Shown here: positions 1-8,063 of the stretch, in pieces
Position numbering within the stretch: position 1 is the stretch's first letter
Layout: each line of letters starts with the position of its first letter
DNA from: DATJGF01 sp035495315
GTDB lineage: Bacteria; Verrucomicrobiota; Verrucomicrobiia; Limisphaerales; UBA8199
DNA: 62,700 nucleotides
NCBI GenBank assembly: GCA_035495315.1
Contig: DATJGF010000243.1
Span: 1-62,700, forward strand
Reading direction: 5' to 3'
Notes under the pieces: model-generated
What the model was told of the DNA's origin: nothing
What the model saw: the letters and a program-made list of their open reading frames with translations, nothing else
Databases searched by the model: none
Program-made: the position numbers and the translations under genes

Positions 1-449
1 AAAAGTTTTGCGTTCGAGGCATGCTGGCCCCGACCGCATCGCCCTGGGCGGGACACGGTCTTTCTGGCCACATCCCGAGAGGATCGACGGCAGTTTACCG
101 GCCAGCCCGGCGGCGTCCGTCTCAACGTCTGAGAGAACAAAGGCCCTTGACGCCCCCTGTTATAACCGTGATTTCAGTTGCGACCCCTACAGTGTTTTCC
201 CAAACTGGGAATTGTGATAGTGTCTGAGGCGCGAATAAAGCCGGCGATGAAACGTCCAAGCCAGTGTTGACCTATGAAACTGCGCCTATTTTCAGCGGCG
301 GGCCGCGGGGCAACATCCCGCGCCAATAGCAATCCGCGCTACCGCCGAATCCAGCCGCCTACTGGCACGTCGATAACCTTCATCCACATTAACTAAGATT
401 TCTGGCCTGAAGCCTGCTCCTCTCTCACAACGCAAACCACATCACTTTT
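1..449. other. Left-edge region without a convincing gene
   Basis: No ORF here has a recognisable product; the two short overlapping ORFs at 8-227 look like chance. GC-rich at first, more mixed near the lipoprotein gene. I see no tRNA and no clear -35/-10 pair at good spacing. The promoter for the lipoprotein operon probably lies in the last ~200 bases, but I cannot place it. Confidence 0.5.
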
Positions 450-1079
450 ATGAACCTATCCAAATATCAGACAGTATTGGCCGTCGTCGCGTTAGCCGGA
501 TTCGTCTCCGGTTGTGCGTCGACCGGGGTGAAAAATCCTTCCGGTGTGCCTGTAACCCAGATGCGGCCGGACGAACAGGGCTTCGTCGCCGGCACGGGCG
601 TTGAATCCCAGGACCTGGTTGCCGTCACTGATAAGATGGCGCGCAGCATTTTGACGACGCCGCAGATCAACAATGCGCAGGGGACGCCACGCGTCGTTTT
701 GGATCCCGTGATTAATGAGACCCGTTTTCCAATCAACAAAGATATTTTCCTTTCCCGAATTCGGGTCGAACTGAACACCAAAGCCCGTGGCAAGGTCATC
801 TTCCTGGCGCGTGAGCGTATGGCTGCTCTTGAGCATGAGCGCCAGATGAAGCAATCGGGCCAGGTCACTTCGAGTTCCGACCCCAACGTGATGGAATTTA
901 AAGGCGCCGATTTTTTCCTTACGGGCAAGTTGTCGGGGCTGAGCACGCGTACGGCGGCGGGCACGAGCGATTATATCCTGTACACGTTCCAACTCGTCGA
1001 TGCGCGCACCAGCGACATTATCTGGGAGGATTCGGCTGAGATTAAGAAGCAGGGTTTGGAAGACGCTGCTTATCGCTAA
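450..1079 (+). CDS. LpoB-family lipoprotein (penicillin-binding-protein activator type)
   Basis: Predicted outer-membrane lipoprotein of the LpoB (YcfM) family, whose E. coli member activates the peptidoglycan synthase PBP1b from the outer membrane. The 209-residue protein starts with a lipoprotein signal, with the lipobox ending in Cys22 (VSGC). The mature part carries the family pattern: a 'TDKMARSIL' helix near residue 60, a 'RVVLDPVINETRFPINKDIFLSRIRVEL' core, and 'ADFFLTGKLSGLSTR' followed by 'YTFQLVDARTSDIIWED'. It is first in a tight three-gene lipoprotein operon, with COG3014 and YcfL-type genes following; this trio is also known from gamma-proteobacteria. Family membership is seen in sequence; the PBP-activating role here is inferred. 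Confidence 0.85.
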   Translation: MNLSKYQTVLAVVALAGFVSGCASTGVKNPSGVPVTQMRPDEQGFVAGTGVESQDLVAVTDKMARSILTTPQINNAQGTPRVVLDPVINETRFPINKDIFLSRIRVELNTKARGKVIFLARERMAALEHERQMKQSGQVTSSSDPNVMEFKGADFFLTGKLSGLSTRTAAGTSDYILYTFQLVDARTSDIIWEDSAEIKKQGLEDAAYR

Positions 1080-1107
1080 GCGATTGTAAGCCGGGGGCCC
1101 TGTTATC

Positions 1108-2292
1108 ATGAAACTACTCCGCTGGGCACCGCTTATGGCCGCCTCGCTGGTCCTGTTGGGCTGCGCGAGCACAACCTCAAAGCAGACGCTCAAGCTCACC
1201 GGGGACATCAACGTCGACGCGACAAACGCGATCGCCCATGGCCCTCCCCGCGACAAAGTCCTGTGGCAGTATCGCCTTGCCACTGCCGCGATGCGGGAAG
1301 GCAAATTCGATGTCGCCCGGCAAAATCTCGATGATGCGTTGACCACCTTGCGAGGTATCTACGGCCCCGATCCCAACGCCAAAAAGGCCCGCGGATACTT
1401 TCATGCCGAAGCAAAAAAGACCTTTATCGGCGAGCCTTACGAGCGGTCGATGGCTTACATTTATCGGGGTATCCTTTACTGGATGGATGGAGAACCAGAC
1501 AACGCGCGCGCCTGTTTCCGCAGCGCAGAGTTGGAAGATAGCGACACAGAAAATCACGCCTATGCGGGCGATTGGGTCTTGCCCGACTACCTCGACGGCC
1601 TGGCGACAGCCAAACTCCGTGGCGATGGGTCAGACGCGTTCCAACGCGCCGAAAAGTCTGCCAAAGGGGTCAAGCTCCCTCCCTATAATCTCAAAGCGAA
1701 CGTGCTGCTGTTCTTTGACTTCGGTCCAGGGCCCACCAAATTTGCGACCGGCGAATACGGCGAAGAATTGCGCTTCCATATCGCCCCGTCGCCGGTCAAT
1801 TCAGCGGCTTTCAAAGTCGACGGACAACTCTACCCGGTAGCGCCGGCGGACGACGTCTGGTTTCAGGCCAGCACTCGCGGCGGTCGCGCGATGGACCATA
1901 TCCTTGGCAACAAGGCCGTTTTCAAGAAAACCACTGATGTCGTCGGAAACGTTGCGCTCATCGGCGGCCTGAGCACCGCCGCTTTCAGCGATAACCGCAC
2001 CGCTCAGCAGGTAGGTTTAGGTGTCGCGCTCGCCGGCTTGATCAGCAAAGGTATTTCCGCCGCAACCACCCCGGAAGCGGATACACGTTCCTGGGACAAT
2101 CTGCCAAGGTATCTTAGCTTTGCGAATCTTGAGCTATCCCCCGGGCAACACGTGATCAATGTTGAGTTTCGCGACCCGGCCGGCGCTGTTAATCCGAACC
2201 TGACCAAAACATTGACCGTGCAAGTGCCGGCGGACGGGAAAGACAAAGTGATTTTTGTTAGCGATCGATCCGTCACACCACAAAACTTATGA
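1108..2292 (+). CDS. COG3014-type lipoprotein with TPR-like N-terminal half
   Basis: 394-residue lipoprotein of unknown biochemical function. The signal peptide ends in lipobox LLGC with Cys19. Residues ~45-170 are helical and TPR-like (YRLATAAMREGKFDVARQNLDDALTTL, then YRGILYWMDGEPDNARACFRSAELED). The C-terminal half is beta-rich and contains a glycine-rich 'GNVALIGGLSTAAF' stretch. This matches the COG3014 family, found beside lpoB and ycfL in Vibrio and Shewanella. Its stop codon overlaps the next start (ATGA at 2289-2292), so translation is probably coupled. A role with LpoB in cell-wall assembly is inferred from context only. Confidence 0.75.
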   Translation: MKLLRWAPLMAASLVLLGCASTTSKQTLKLTGDINVDATNAIAHGPPRDKVLWQYRLATAAMREGKFDVARQNLDDALTTLRGIYGPDPNAKKARGYFHAEAKKTFIGEPYERSMAYIYRGILYWMDGEPDNARACFRSAELEDSDTENHAYAGDWVLPDYLDGLATAKLRGDGSDAFQRAEKSAKGVKLPPYNLKANVLLFFDFGPGPTKFATGEYGEELRFHIAPSPVNSAAFKVDGQLYPVAPADDVWFQASTRGGRAMDHILGNKAVFKKTTDVVGNVALIGGLSTAAFSDNRTAQQVGLGVALAGLISKGISAATTPEADTRSWDNLPRYLSFANLELSPGQHVINVEFRDPAGAVNPNLTKTLTVQVPADGKDKVIFVSDRSVTPQNL

Positions 2293-2708
2293 AAAAGACA
2301 TTCTCCTTACTGTTCGTTGCCGCTGCGGCGGCAGGCTTCCTCACCGCTTGTGCCAGTCACGATACCGGCGCCCAACGCCCAGTGAACACCACGGTCAATA
2401 ACTTGGAGGACAGCGCGCAATTTGTGCTCTTCGACAAAGGCGCACAAGAGTCCGTCACTTGTGATGCAATCCAACAGCAGCGACTTCCAGATGGACGATT
2501 GCAGGTCGCCGCCAATATCCGCAACCGGGACAACCGCAGAATTCAGGTGCAGGTCAATTGCGTCTTCAAAGATGGCCAGGGGTTTGTGGTCGAAGATACG
2601 CCCTTCAAGAACCTGTTTCTGGATGAACACGCCCAGGAAGGTGTGCAGTTCGTCTCGCTCAATGATAAAGCGCAGCGATACACCATTCGCGTCCGCGAAG
2701 CCCGCTAA
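2289..2708 (+). CDS. YcfL-like lipoprotein (DUF1425)
   Basis: 139-residue lipoprotein; lipobox LTAC with Cys21. The mature part is a single beta-sandwich domain of the YcfL/DUF1425 type ('LQVAANIRNRDNRRIQVQVNCVFKDGQGF', 'EGVQFVSLNDKAQRYTIRVR'). In E. coli ycfL sits next to lpoB, and the same partnership is kept here, which supports both assignments. It starts inside the stop codon of the preceding gene. Function unknown; a periplasmic outer-membrane partner of LpoB is a reasonable guess. It is the last gene of the operon; I see no strong terminator after it. Confidence 0.8.
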   Translation: MKKTFSLLFVAAAAAGFLTACASHDTGAQRPVNTTVNNLEDSAQFVLFDKGAQESVTCDAIQQQRLPDGRLQVAANIRNRDNRRIQVQVNCVFKDGQGFVVEDTPFKNLFLDEHAQEGVQFVSLNDKAQRYTIRVREAR

Positions 2709-2810
2709 GACTTTAGACCCGTAGCGCAGGCTTTTAGCATGCCGTATCGCCGACTTTCAGTCCGCCGGTGCTCTTTACCCGGCCAGCGTTCTGTAGCGAT
2801 TTAAGTTGAA

Positions 2811-2908
2811 CTGTAGCCGAGCCTCTGCTCGGTCGCGGTCGTTTCTCCCCCTCCTCCTCTGGATGCTCTGAAGGAGAGGGGCCGGGGAGAGGAGCTACAT
2901 TTTTTCTG
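2811..2908. repeat. Imperfect palindromic intergenic element
   Basis: A GTAGC-bounded stretch with internal hairpins. GCCGAGCCTCTGCTCGG is a short stem-loop, and TTTCTCCCCCTCCTC faces GGGGAGAGGAGCTACA with opposite polarity. The outer ends (CTGTAGC and GCTACA) are also complementary. It sits in the 326-base gap between the lipoprotein operon and the PadR gene. It resembles other palindromic elements in this window, but I see no second copy. It might also act as a transcription stop for the lipoprotein operon, though it has no U-tract. Confidence 0.45.
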
Positions 2909-2997
2909 AAACTGATCGAGCGTTGGCGACGACTGCCCCTCTAGTACCCCACGCGGGAAAAAGCTGGTCAAAGTCGTCGTTGGGGCAGAAGTGGCCA

Positions 2998-3034
2998 TTG
3001 ACATACTTAATGTTAAATGCTTTAATTAAAATAT
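2998..3034 (+). promoter_or_regulatory. padR-like gene promoter with overlapping operator
   Basis: A near-perfect sigma-70 promoter: TTGACA at 2998-3003, exactly 17 bases, then TTTAAT at 3021-3026. Transcription should start near 3033, two bases before the ATG at 3035, so the message is probably leaderless. TTAAATGCTTTAA at 3013-3025 is a perfect 5-3-5 inverted repeat overlapping the -10 box, and TTAATTAA follows at 3022-3029. Such a site is where an autorepressing PadR dimer would be expected to bind; that is inference. Confidence 0.65.
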
Positions 3035-3697
3035 ATGGGCCGCAAATTCATTGGCTGGAAGAACCTCTGGTCGCTGACCGTGCTCGTCTTTCTGCGCCTC
3101 AAACCGATGCACCCTTACGAGTTACAGTCCGTGATCAAATTCACCCATAAAGAGGATTTCCTGCAACTCAAGCCGGGCTCGGTCTATAACTCGATAGCGC
3201 GTTTATTGGAGGCCGGCTTGATCGAAGTCGCCGAGACAAACCGCGCTGGACGGCGGCCGGAACGAACGGTTTACCGAATCACCAGCGCCGGACAGGAGGA
3301 AATGTCGAAGTGGCTGCGGGAGCTGCTGGAGAAGCCGGGGCCGGATACCACCTGGTTTTATGCGGCGCTCAGTTTTCTGCCAGCGGTCGAGCCGGACGAA
3401 GCGGCGACACGACTGCAGCAGCGGTCAAAACATCTCCTGCAGGAAATGGATAATTACAAAGCGGTATTGGCCACCATGGTTCCGCGAATTGGTCGTTTAC
3501 CTTTGATTGAGGTCGAATACGCGCTGGCGTTGCGAACCGCCGAACGCGAGTGGGTCGAGCAGATTGTTAAAGACCTCCGTAGCGGGAAGCTGAGCTGGAG
3601 CCTCGGCCTTATGAAGAAATACGCGGCGCGCCTTTTCGATTCGTGTTCTTTCGAAACGAGTAACATCCCAAAGAAAACAAGGCAGAAACAATTATGA
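3035..3697 (+). CDS. PadR-family transcriptional regulator
   Basis: 220-residue PadR-type regulator. Residues ~12-90 form the winged helix ('LRLKPMHPYELQSVIKF', 'GSVYNSIARLLEAGLIEV', 'RTVYRITSAGQEEMSKWL'). The rest is the helical dimerisation half of Vir_AT type, with 'ALRTAEREWVEQIVKDL' near residue 170. An upstream GTG/TTG extension is possible, but the promoter geometry favours ATG 3035. The stop overlaps the next start (ATGA, 3694-3697), so it is co-translated with a PQQ-propeller membrane protein. The effector is unknown. Confidence 0.9.
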   Translation: MGRKFIGWKNLWSLTVLVFLRLKPMHPYELQSVIKFTHKEDFLQLKPGSVYNSIARLLEAGLIEVAETNRAGRRPERTVYRITSAGQEEMSKWLRELLEKPGPDTTWFYAALSFLPAVEPDEAATRLQQRSKHLLQEMDNYKAVLATMVPRIGRLPLIEVEYALALRTAEREWVEQIVKDLRSGKLSWSLGLMKKYAARLFDSCSFETSNIPKKTRQKQL

Positions 3698-5496
3698 ATG
3701 AGACTTCGACTTTCGATCAGCCGGCCCCCGGAGAAAAAGCCAAAGCCCGATCGGAGATACCACGACTTCGATTGCCTTCGATGGCCGTGCTGTTGTACTG
3801 GATCGCGACGTTCGTCCTTGCAGCGATCGACAAGCCGTACTTCTTCGGGTTCATGTTTGGGCTTCTCACCGCAATCCTTCTCACGCTCGTGGTGCTGGGC
3901 TGGTGGTGGTTCAATCGCGCCGTCCGCCTCCGCGACAAGGCGCTCGGGTTCGCCTTTCTGCTGGCCGAAGCAATCCTCGTCGGCCGGCTGGCGGATCGTT
4001 CCATTAGTCCGTTTACGCTTTGGATGTCGGGGTTCCCGTTGGTCGCGACCTTGGTCATCGCCTGGCTTCTGATCGCCAAGTCCCGTCGCATAGCTGCGCC
4101 GCGACGCGGCCTCGCGATCGCTGTCACTGTAGCCTGGGCCTATTTCCTGGTGATTCGGATCGATGGCGCCGATTCGCGCCTGAAGTTCAAATCCCATTGG
4201 CGCTGGACACCAACGCCCGAACAGGAATTCTTGGCAAATGCCAAGACGGTCGGGAAAGGACGGCTGCTGACTCCGGCCAAAGAACAAGCCAAACTCGAAC
4301 CCCTGCCCGGTGATTGGACCTGCTTCCGCGGGCCGGAGCGAGACGGAGTAATCCGCGGTTCGAACATCTCTACGAACTGGAGTGTCAACCCGCCGACTCT
4401 GGTTTGGAAACACAGCGTTGGTCCGGCCTGGTCGGCGCTCCTCGTCGTCGGACCCCGTTTGTACACGCAGGAACAGCGGGGAACGCAAGAGGCGATCGTT
4501 TGCTACGATGCAGAAACCGGCGAACAGATTTGGGTTCACGAGGACGTTGCTCGCTTTGACGAGCAAGTATCGGGACCTGGTCCGCGGGCCACGCCGACCT
4601 TTGCCGACGGCCGGCTTTATGTGGTCGGCGGGACCGGTTTGCTGAACTGTCTCGACGCCAGCACCGGGGCGTCTTTGTGGCAGCAAGACATCAAGGGGGC
4701 TTCAGACGCTAAGTTGCCGATGTGGGCCTTTTCCGGTTCACCGCTGGTCACTGGGGACTTGGTAATCGTTTACGCCGGCGGTGAAGCCGGTAAGGGATTG
4801 CTCGCGTATCGCGCGCAAACCGGCGAGCTCGCCTGGACCACTGCCGCCGGTAACAGCACTTACAGTTCACCGCAAATCACCACCATTGCAGGCGTCCCTC
4901 AATGCCTGATGCTTCACGATTCCGGACTCACCTCCGTGGACGTCGCCACCGGCAAAAAACTGTGGGCAACCGGAACCGCGATGAAAGGCGCGCCGCGGAC
5001 CGGCCAGCCCCGGTTGATTGAGGGAAACAAACTGCTCGTTGCTGCCCTCGGCGGGCTCGGCTGTTCACTGATCGAAGTCACGAAAACTGGAGAGCAATGG
5101 TCTGCCGCCGACAAATGGGAATCCAAAGGCCTCAAACCTGAATTCCCGGATTTGGTTGTTCATAAAGGGTTCGCGTATGGATTTGATGTGGGGATATTCT
5201 GCTGTATCAATTTAGCGGACGGAAAGCGCTGTTGGAAAGACGGGCGGTATGGCCGCGGCCAGGTCGTGCTTCTGGCTGATCAACAGTTGCTTCTGGTTTC
5301 AACTGAATCCGGCCAATTGGTCCTATTGGCGCCCGATCCCACCGCCCACAAAGAGCTCGCCAGTTTCCAGGCAATTGAAGGCAAGACCTGGAATTATCCG
5401 CTCGTGCGGGGCAATCGCGTCTATCTTCGCAATGCACAAGAGATGGCCTGCTACAGTCTCTCCGGAAAATCGCCCCGCCTGGCGGGAGCTCACTAA
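3694..5496 (+). CDS. Membrane-anchored PQQ/BamB-like beta-propeller protein
   Basis: 600 residues in two parts. Residues ~30-150 hold four or five hydrophobic helices (for example MAVLLYWIATFVLAAI and GLLTAILLTLVVLGWWW). Residues ~200-590 form a PQQ-repeat propeller: 'DWTCFRGPERDGV' at its start, then blades such as 'AIVCYDAETGEQIWVHED', 'LLNCLDASTGASLWQQD' and 'LLAYRAQTGELAWTTAAG'. Similar PQQ-like proteins are common in Verrucomicrobia and Planctomycetes, and most are not proven quinoproteins. The propeller probably faces the periplasm. Coupled translation with the PadR regulator suggests they are controlled together. Substrate unknown. Confidence 0.8.
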   Translation: MNETSTFDQPAPGEKAKARSEIPRLRLPSMAVLLYWIATFVLAAIDKPYFFGFMFGLLTAILLTLVVLGWWWFNRAVRLRDKALGFAFLLAEAILVGRLADRSISPFTLWMSGFPLVATLVIAWLLIAKSRRIAAPRRGLAIAVTVAWAYFLVIRIDGADSRLKFKSHWRWTPTPEQEFLANAKTVGKGRLLTPAKEQAKLEPLPGDWTCFRGPERDGVIRGSNISTNWSVNPPTLVWKHSVGPAWSALLVVGPRLYTQEQRGTQEAIVCYDAETGEQIWVHEDVARFDEQVSGPGPRATPTFADGRLYVVGGTGLLNCLDASTGASLWQQDIKGASDAKLPMWAFSGSPLVTGDLVIVYAGGEAGKGLLAYRAQTGELAWTTAAGNSTYSSPQITTIAGVPQCLMLHDSGLTSVDVATGKKLWATGTAMKGAPRTGQPRLIEGNKLLVAALGGLGCSLIEVTKTGEQWSAADKWESKGLKPEFPDLVVHKGFAYGFDVGIFCCINLADGKRCWKDGRYGRGQVVLLADQQLLLVSTESGQLVLLAPDPTAHKELASFQAIEGKTWNYPLVRGNRVYLRNAQEMACYSLSGKSPRLAGAH

Positions 5497-5615
5497 GCGA
5501 CTCGGAAGGCTGAGCTCCGAAAAACGTTTTGGCGAAATACCCTACGGATACTACAACCCTTAACCCGACCCTCCTCTGACTGGACCTTGCGGGTTTAAGG
5601 CCCTATTTTCCTGCC

Positions 5616-6101
5616 ATGCCCTCATTCGACATTGTCTCACAGGTGAATTCGATGGAAATCGAGAACGCCGTCAACCAGGCGAAAAAGGAACTCGCCAATC
5701 GTTTTGATTTCAAGGGAACGCAGGCCGAAATCGTCCTGGAGAAGAATGAAATTAAGCTCTCGGCTGAAAGCGCGTTCAAAATACGCGCCCTGGGTGAGAT
5801 CGTTTTGGGCAAGTTGGCCAAGCGGAATATTACTTCCAAAAGCCTCGACGTCGGAGAGCCGGAGGTATCGCCGCTCGGACATGCCCGACAGCTTATAAAA
5901 GTGAAGCAGGGCCTCGAACAGCCCGTCGCCAAGCAGATCTCCGGCTTTATCCGCGATCGCAAATTCAAGGTCACTACCCAGATCCAAGGCAATGAAGTGC
6001 GCGTCGCATCCAAGAGCAAAGACGAATTGCAGGCGGTGATTGCAGCCTTACGCGGCGGCGAGTTTCCCGCTGCCCTCCAATACGTCAATTTCAGAGATTA
6101 A
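5616..6101 (+). CDS. yajQ: YajQ-family nucleotide-binding protein
   Basis: 161-residue member of the YajQ (DUF520) family, full length. The N-terminus 'MPSFDIVSQVNSMEIENAVNQAKKEL' and the motif 'NRFDFKGTQAEI' are hallmarks of the family. Two ferredoxin-like domains are expected, and the second ends in 'FPAALQYVNFRD'. Some YajQ proteins bind cyclic di-GMP and act with a transcription factor (known from Xanthomonas); others have been linked to tRNA or nucleotide binding. No partner gene is visible here, so the role in this organism is open. Confidence 0.92.
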   Translation: MPSFDIVSQVNSMEIENAVNQAKKELANRFDFKGTQAEIVLEKNEIKLSAESAFKIRALGEIVLGKLAKRNITSKSLDVGEPEVSPLGHARQLIKVKQGLEQPVAKQISGFIRDRKFKVTTQIQGNEVRVASKSKDELQAVIAALRGGEFPAALQYVNFRD

Positions 6102-6127
6102 CAGGTTTAGGGAAGCCTCTTTTCTTG

Positions 6128-6212
6128 CCGGATTTACTCGACCTCGTCCTACTCCTCGTCGTCGTCCCTCGATTTTTCTGGATTGTCGAGGACGAGGACG
6201 ATGGAGGCAGTT
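6128..6212. repeat. Imperfect inverted repeat rich in CGTCGTC/GACGAGG
   Basis: Downstream of yajQ, a pyrimidine-rich arm (CTCGTCGTCGTCCCTCGA, ending near 6175) faces a purine-rich arm (TCGAGGACGAGGACGATG, starting near 6186) across about ten bases including TTTTT. The arms pair well enough to form a hairpin between the convergent yajQ and rhomboid genes. It could act as a terminator for either gene or be a dispersed repeat. No second copy is in this window. Confidence 0.45.
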
Positions 6213-6246
6213 CATGGGTAGGAGGCTGTACTTTTCAGGTTGCCAT

Positions 6247-6807
6247 TCACTGCCGACGTTGCCCAATCGCCGCAACGACCCCCGAAATCGCGCCGCAGAG
6301 ATGCGCTTCCCACGAAATCGGGCCGTTCTGCGGGACCACCCCGTAAAAGATGCCGCCGTAGAATAGGAATACGAAGATGGCAACAAACGCAAAACGCCAG
6401 CTCTTCATCAAAAAACCGGCCAGGATTAAAAAGGCCGCCAGCCCGAAAATAACCGAGCTCGCCCCCATGTGTACGGCATTGCCGCGCCCGATCAGCCACG
6501 TGCCGATGCCGCTGCCGAACCAAATAAACGACAAGGTCGCATAAGGATGATACGCCGGATTGCTCAACAGCAGCACCAGCAACACAAAAAGTGGCAGTGC
6601 ATTGGCCAGCAAATGCTGCAGGTTCGCATGCAGCAGCGGACCGAACAAAATTCCCAGGAGACCCGCTTCTGTGCGCGGCACAATTCCAAACCCTGCAAAA
6701 CTGACGTGGAACACCACCTCTATTCCAAGGACCACGAACAAAAAACCCACCGCGATGAAACTGGTCAGGAATGCCTCGGCCAGGTTGGAACGTCGGTTGT
6801 CACCCAT
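6247..6807 (-). CDS. Rhomboid-family intramembrane serine protease
   Basis: 186-residue polytopic protein with the rhomboid fold in its compact six-helix form. 'HANLQHLLANALPL' (residues 60-73) is the helix-2 region. 'HMGASSVIFGL' (113-123) carries the catalytic serine as Ser117 in G-A-S-S. 'SWEAHLCGAISGVVAA' (165-180) carries the catalytic His169 and the GxxxG packing motif. Both halves of the Ser-His dyad are present, so it should be active. It lies convergent to yajQ. The substrate is unknown. Confidence 0.9.
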   Translation of the reverse strand: MGDNRRSNLAEAFLTSFIAVGFLFVVLGIEVVFHVSFAGFGIVPRTEAGLLGILFGPLLHANLQHLLANALPLFVLLVLLLSNPAYHPYATLSFIWFGSGIGTWLIGRGNAVHMGASSVIFGLAAFLILAGFLMKSWRFAFVAIFVFLFYGGIFYGVVPQNGPISWEAHLCGAISGVVAAIGQRRQ

Positions 6808-7056
6808 TCGGTTTCCCGCACTGGAACTTCGGATGTCGCCTGCACATTCGGTTCACCGCAAACAAATATTCCAGTTGCGCACCGCAAGCCACTTCAAAAT
6901 GAGGGGACATCAAATCGTGTTTCAGCGAACGCGCTGGCTTGCCGTTTCAATCGATCTGGGGTCAAGACCCCAGTGCAAAAAGCGTTTTTTCAATGTGTCA
7001 TGGAACAAGGATTGCTTTTTTCACTTCGGCGATCTTAAATACGCTGCCCTTGAGCC

Positions 7057-7464
7057 ATGCTGAAAATTTTGTATCTTGAAGATAATGACCTTGACGTGCT
7101 GCTCCTGAAACGAGCCCTCGCGGAGGCCAAACTCGAAGCAGACGTCCATGCCGTCACTACTTGCAGCGAGTATCAGAAGGCCATCGGCCACGCACAATTC
7201 GATCTCATTCTGTCGGATGCGGGCCTTCCCGGTTTCAGCGCACTCGAAGCACTAGACATTGCCCGGCGCCAATGTCCAAAGACACCTTTCATTTTCCTCT
7301 CCGGCTGCACCCATGAGACGAAAATCCAATCCGCCCTGGCCGCCGGGGGAACTGACTACGTAGTCAAGGGCAACAATTCACACTTGGCTCAGGCCATCCT
7401 GCGAATTCAGGCCGGGAGCGCACGCCCTTCCAATCTCAAACCTCCCGAGAATCGACTAAGCTAA
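7057..7464 (+). CDS. Single-domain response regulator
   Basis: 135-residue receiver with no output domain. Acidic pocket Glu8-Asp9 ('LYLEDND'), phospho-acceptor Asp54 ('LILSDAGLPGF'), and conserved lysine at 104 ('DYVVKGNN'). Residues 120-135 are a short tail. 'VVKG' instead of the usual 'xxKP' is typical of receivers tied to hybrid kinases. It is the first of three receivers packed into 1.6 kb with no kinase beside them, so the partner kinases must be elsewhere. Confidence 0.88.
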   Translation: MLKILYLEDNDLDVLLLKRALAEAKLEADVHAVTTCSEYQKAIGHAQFDLILSDAGLPGFSALEALDIARRQCPKTPFIFLSGCTHETKIQSALAAGGTDYVVKGNNSHLAQAILRIQAGSARPSNLKPPENRLS

Positions 7465-7551
7465 GGTCCGGCCCCTTCCTAACCCTCGCCGCCGTTGGGG
7501 TATTTACCCCATGTCGCACAACAATCAGTCCTCATTAATTATTCTGGATTA

Positions 7552-7986
7552 ATGAAAGTGCAGGCGCCGATTCTGGTTGTGGAAGATGATTATAATGATG
7601 TCCTCCTCATCCGAAGGGCCTTCCGGCTCGCGCAGATCGGCAACCACATTCGGTTCGTAAGAAATGGCCGGTCTGCAATTGCTTATCTCTCAGGCATTGG
7701 CCGCTATGCCAATCGCGACAAATACCCTATGCCGAGTTTGGTCCTCCTGGACCTGAAAATGCCTGGCTTGGACGGTTTCGGCGTGCTCGAATGGATCCGG
7801 CAACAGTCCCGGTTCAACACCCTCCGCGTCGTCGTGCTCACTTCCTCCGACGAAATCAGGGACGTCAACGAGGCATACCAGCTTGGCGCCAATTCCTTTT
7901 TGGTTAAACCATTGGAATTTGAAAACATCGGCGCCCTGTTCTCCACACTAACAGCTCAGCGGATTCACGAACTAACCTCGCCGTGA
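7552..7986 (+). CDS. Rcp1-type single-domain response regulator
   Basis: 144-residue receiver. I prefer ATG 7552 (MKVQAPILVVEDD) over the upstream TTG because the receiver fold begins there. Acidic residues 'VVEDDYND' at 10-16, phospho-acceptor Asp67 ('LVLLDLKMPGLDGF'), Lys119 ('SFLVKPLEF'). The insert before the Asp ('GIGRYANRDKYPMP') is characteristic of the Rcp1-like receivers that pair with phytochrome or other GAF-containing kinases. It closely resembles the receiver at 8064-8591 on the other strand, so the two look like duplicates. Confidence 0.88.
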   Translation: MKVQAPILVVEDDYNDVLLIRRAFRLAQIGNHIRFVRNGRSAIAYLSGIGRYANRDKYPMPSLVLLDLKMPGLDGFGVLEWIRQQSRFNTLRVVVLTSSDEIRDVNEAYQLGANSFLVKPLEFENIGALFSTLTAQRIHELTSP

Positions 7987-8063
7987 ATTCTAAATGTCGC
8001 GATCCGGATTGCCTCCCCCCACTGGCTTCCGGTGCCAGTGCAGCCTGAAAATTTCACCAACCG

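Noticed and set aside
3454..4686. 410-codon minus-strand ORF
   Set aside because: Antisense to the PadR and PQQ-propeller genes; product is Arg/Pro-rich with no motif.
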